From assembly GCF_001741865.1 (NCBI RefSeq), contig NZ_CP017147.1:434001-498000 (forward strand): a stretch of DNA of 64,000 nucleotides. The letters are read 5' to 3'. Shown here piece by piece: positions 62,412 to 64,000 of this stretch; positions within the stretch are counted from its first letter, which is position 1, and every line of letters begins with the position of its first letter. A program made the translations under genes and the position numbers. Origin of the DNA: Bosea vaviloviae. GTDB lineage: Bacteria > Pseudomonadota > Alphaproteobacteria > Rhizobiales > Beijerinckiaceae. The notes under the pieces are model-generated. The model was not told the DNA's origin, searched no databases, and was given only the letters and a program-made list of their open reading frames with translations.

Positions 62412-63194
62412 ATGCCGGTGAAGCCTCTTCTCGTCGTTTTTGTCGTTGTGGCAGCGCCTTTCAGCGCGGCCAGGGGCGCCGGGCCCTGCACGGAGCTGCC
62501 GGCGGACGCGCCGGTCGTGCGGCTGGCCGGCGTCGATGCGGCCGGCGACCCCGTCCTGGCGGATGGCCGCAGTTTGCGGCTCGTCGGCATCGCGCCGCGC
62601 CAGAACGCGGCGGAAGCGGCGCGCTTCGCCAGCGAAATCGGACAATGGCGCGACCGCGAGCTGAAGCTCGTCATCCTGGCCGGGAGCGACCGCTGGGGCC
62701 GCTTGCCGGCGCGGCTGTTTGCGCCCGCCGAGGCCCCCGGCTCAGAACCGGCGAACCTTGCGGCTGCCCTGTTGCGCAGCGGCGCCGGGCAACGCCTGCC
62801 GGAGGCGGCTTTTCCCGATTGCGGCGCGACACTCGCTGCGCGCCCCTCAGCCGCGCGCAATCAGGCGCAAACGGAGCCCAATCCGGTTGGGGACGCCATC
62901 GATGGTCACGATATTGCCGCCTTGAAGGCGCAAGCGGGGCGCTTCGTGGCGGTCGAGGGACGGGTGGCTTCCGTGGGCGAGCGGGCGCAACGCACCTATC
63001 TGAATTTTTCAAGGCGGCGCACCGAGGCCGGTGCGATCATGCTGTCGCGCACAATATGGCGCGAACTCCAGGCTTCCGGCTGGACCGCGAGCGGGCTGAC
63101 CGGTAAACGCGTGCGAGCACGCGGTGTGCTATCGGGACAGGATGGCACCCTGCTCGAGGCGGCTTCGGCCGCCGCCCTGGAGCTGATCGACTGA
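62412..63194 (+). CDS. Secreted SNase-like (thermonuclease) family protein
   Basis: 260 residues. Signal peptide (about 1-23), then an SNase-like core with GRSLRLVGIAPRQNAAEAARF and DRWGRLPARLF, in which the usual Arg/Glu catalytic set is not clearly complete. The C-terminal ~110 residues (GRFVAVEGRVASVGERAQR) look like an OB-type domain. Nuclease activity is therefore uncertain. The M48 gene begins 4 bp later. Confidence 0.75.
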   Translation: MPVKPLLVVFVVVAAPFSAARGAGPCTELPADAPVVRLAGVDAAGDPVLADGRSLRLVGIAPRQNAAEAARFASEIGQWRDRELKLVILAGSDRWGRLPARLFAPAEAPGSEPANLAAALLRSGAGQRLPEAAFPDCGATLAARPSAARNQAQTEPNPVGDAIDGHDIAALKAQAGRFVAVEGRVASVGERAQRTYLNFSRRRTEAGAIMLSRTIWRELQASGWTASGLTGKRVRARGVLSGQDGTLLEAASAAALELID

Positions 63195-63198
63195 CGGC

Positions 63199-64000
63199 AT
63201 GCTGGCGTTCTGGCGACACGGATACCGCGCTCTTCCCAAGCGGCTCATCGCGCTGGCCTTGCCGGCCGCGCTGCTCGTGGCGGCCTTTCTCGTGGCTTGC
63301 ACCAACGACCAGAGCGCCCTGCTGCCGCAGCAGACGACCGGCGGCGAGCTGGCGCCGCGCGTCAACGCGATCCAGCGCGCCTCGGACAGCGAGCATCAGC
63401 GGCTGCTGACGGCCTTCGGCGGCGAGTACCGCTCCCCCAACGCCCGCGCCGCGCTCGACGAGGTGGTCCAGCGGCTGGCCAAGGCGAGCGAGGGCCAGAT
63501 CGGCGCCTATGAAATCACCATCCTGAATTCGCCGGTGGTCAACGCCTTCGCCCTGCCCAATGGCCGGCTCTATGTCACGCGCGGCTTGCTGGCGCTCGCC
63601 AACGACACCGCCGAGATCGCCTCGGTGCTGGCCCATGAGATCGCCCATGTCACGGCGCAGCACGCGGTCGAGCGCGCCGAGAAGGAGCTTGAATCCGCTC
63701 TGGTCAGCCAGGTCGTCTCGCAGGTGCTGAAGGACCCCGCCGCAGGCGCGGCGGTGCAGGCGGGCTCGAAGCTCTCGCTCGCGCGCTTCTCGCGCCAGCA
63801 GGAGCTGACCGCCGACCAGATCAGCGTGCGCAACATCTCGCGCGCCGGCTACGACCCCTATGGCGCCGGCCGCTTCCTCGCGGCGCTCGGCCGCAACACC
63901 GCCTTCCGCAATTCCGGCCAGGGCCAGAGCGCCGAGGACAAGCGGCTCGACATTCTCTCCAGCCACCCCTCGACGCCCGAGCGCGTGGCCGCCGTCACCG
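63199..64000 (+). CDS. M48 family metalloprotease lipoprotein (3' partial)
   Basis: The frame is open to the window edge. A lipobox LVAC (FLVACTNDQ) marks an outer-membrane lipoprotein or periplasmic anchor. The zinc motif is VLAHEIAHV (HExxH) at ~146-150, with a downstream EL TADQ element providing the third ligand. BepA-like proteases maintain outer-membrane assembly. Confidence 0.9.
   Translation, partial: MLAFWRHGYRALPKRLIALALPAALLVAAFLVACTNDQSALLPQQTTGGELAPRVNAIQRASDSEHQRLLTAFGGEYRSPNARAALDEVVQRLAKASEGQIGAYEITILNSPVVNAFALPNGRLYVTRGLLALANDTAEIASVLAHEIAHVTAQHAVERAEKELESALVSQVVSQVLKDPAAGAAVQAGSKLSLARFSRQQELTADQISVRNISRAGYDPYGAGRFLAALGRNTAFRNSGQGQSAEDKRLDILSSHPSTPERVAAVT

Overview
The window is GC-rich chromosomal DNA from an alphaproteobacterium, most likely of the order Hyphomicrobiales; gene content and intergenic repeats fit a Bosea-like genome, but the genus is a guess. 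Pointers are the hemD/Mic60/HemY order, CpdR, a GAAC-N7-GAAC LexA box, an alphaproteobacterial-type RpoH, a HutX/HmuTUV heme locus and the palindromic repeats typical of this order. Most of the sequence is housekeeping or ordinary accessory DNA with dense, often overlapping genes.

Layout. 0-4.4 kb: 3' end of hemD fused in frame to a Mic60-like protein, HemY-like protein, RluD. 4.6-11.3 kb: rpoH, DUF2125 protein, ChaC, an SOS-box gene, PlsC, a YdcF-like protein, ftsX and ftsE. 11.4-17.5 kb: zinc-ribbon protein, hpt, cpdR, then sulfur-amino-acid and PLP enzymes with a cysteine dioxygenase-like enzyme and an Lrp regulator. 17.7-23.0 kb: prfC, a 173-bp MITE-like element, a chemoreceptor and an ABC-2 exporter. 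24.7-29.5 kb: an operon of alkaline phosphatase, DUF3299 protein, ABC ATPase and FtsX-like permease behind a near-perfect Zur box, then cyanase. 29.9-32.9 kb: small EamA/SMR transporter, epimerase and class III aminotransferase. 34-36.3 kb: DprE1-like oxidase and UbiA-type prenyltransferase. 36.7-41.1 kb: a TorRS-like phosphorelay with an orphan periplasmic binding protein. 41.5-45.7 kb: divergent heme degradation and heme import genes.

45.9-58 kb: a CFA synthase gene interrupted in frame by a repeat element, then an eight-gene operon (HAD phosphatase, class III aminotransferase, arginase-fold protein, SMR, alpha/beta hydrolase, FemAB-like acyltransferase, second SMR, DUF2147). A sigma-54 type promoter lies in front of it, and a sensor kinase with an NtrC-type activator and a MipA-type outer-membrane protein follow. 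The operon looks like a self-contained, RpoN-controlled pathway making and moving an amine-containing, probably lipid-linked, compound; I know of no described system with this composition.

58.6-62.3 kb: a 3.7-kb genomic island with 17-bp direct repeats, one being the 3' end of tRNA-Arg(CCT). It carries a lower-GC gene for a TIR/deoxyribosyltransferase-like plus P-loop ATPase protein (candidate phage defence) and the remnant of a tyrosine integrase joined to the tail of a CorC/TlyC gene. The window ends with an SNase-like protein and the start of an M48 lipoprotein protease.
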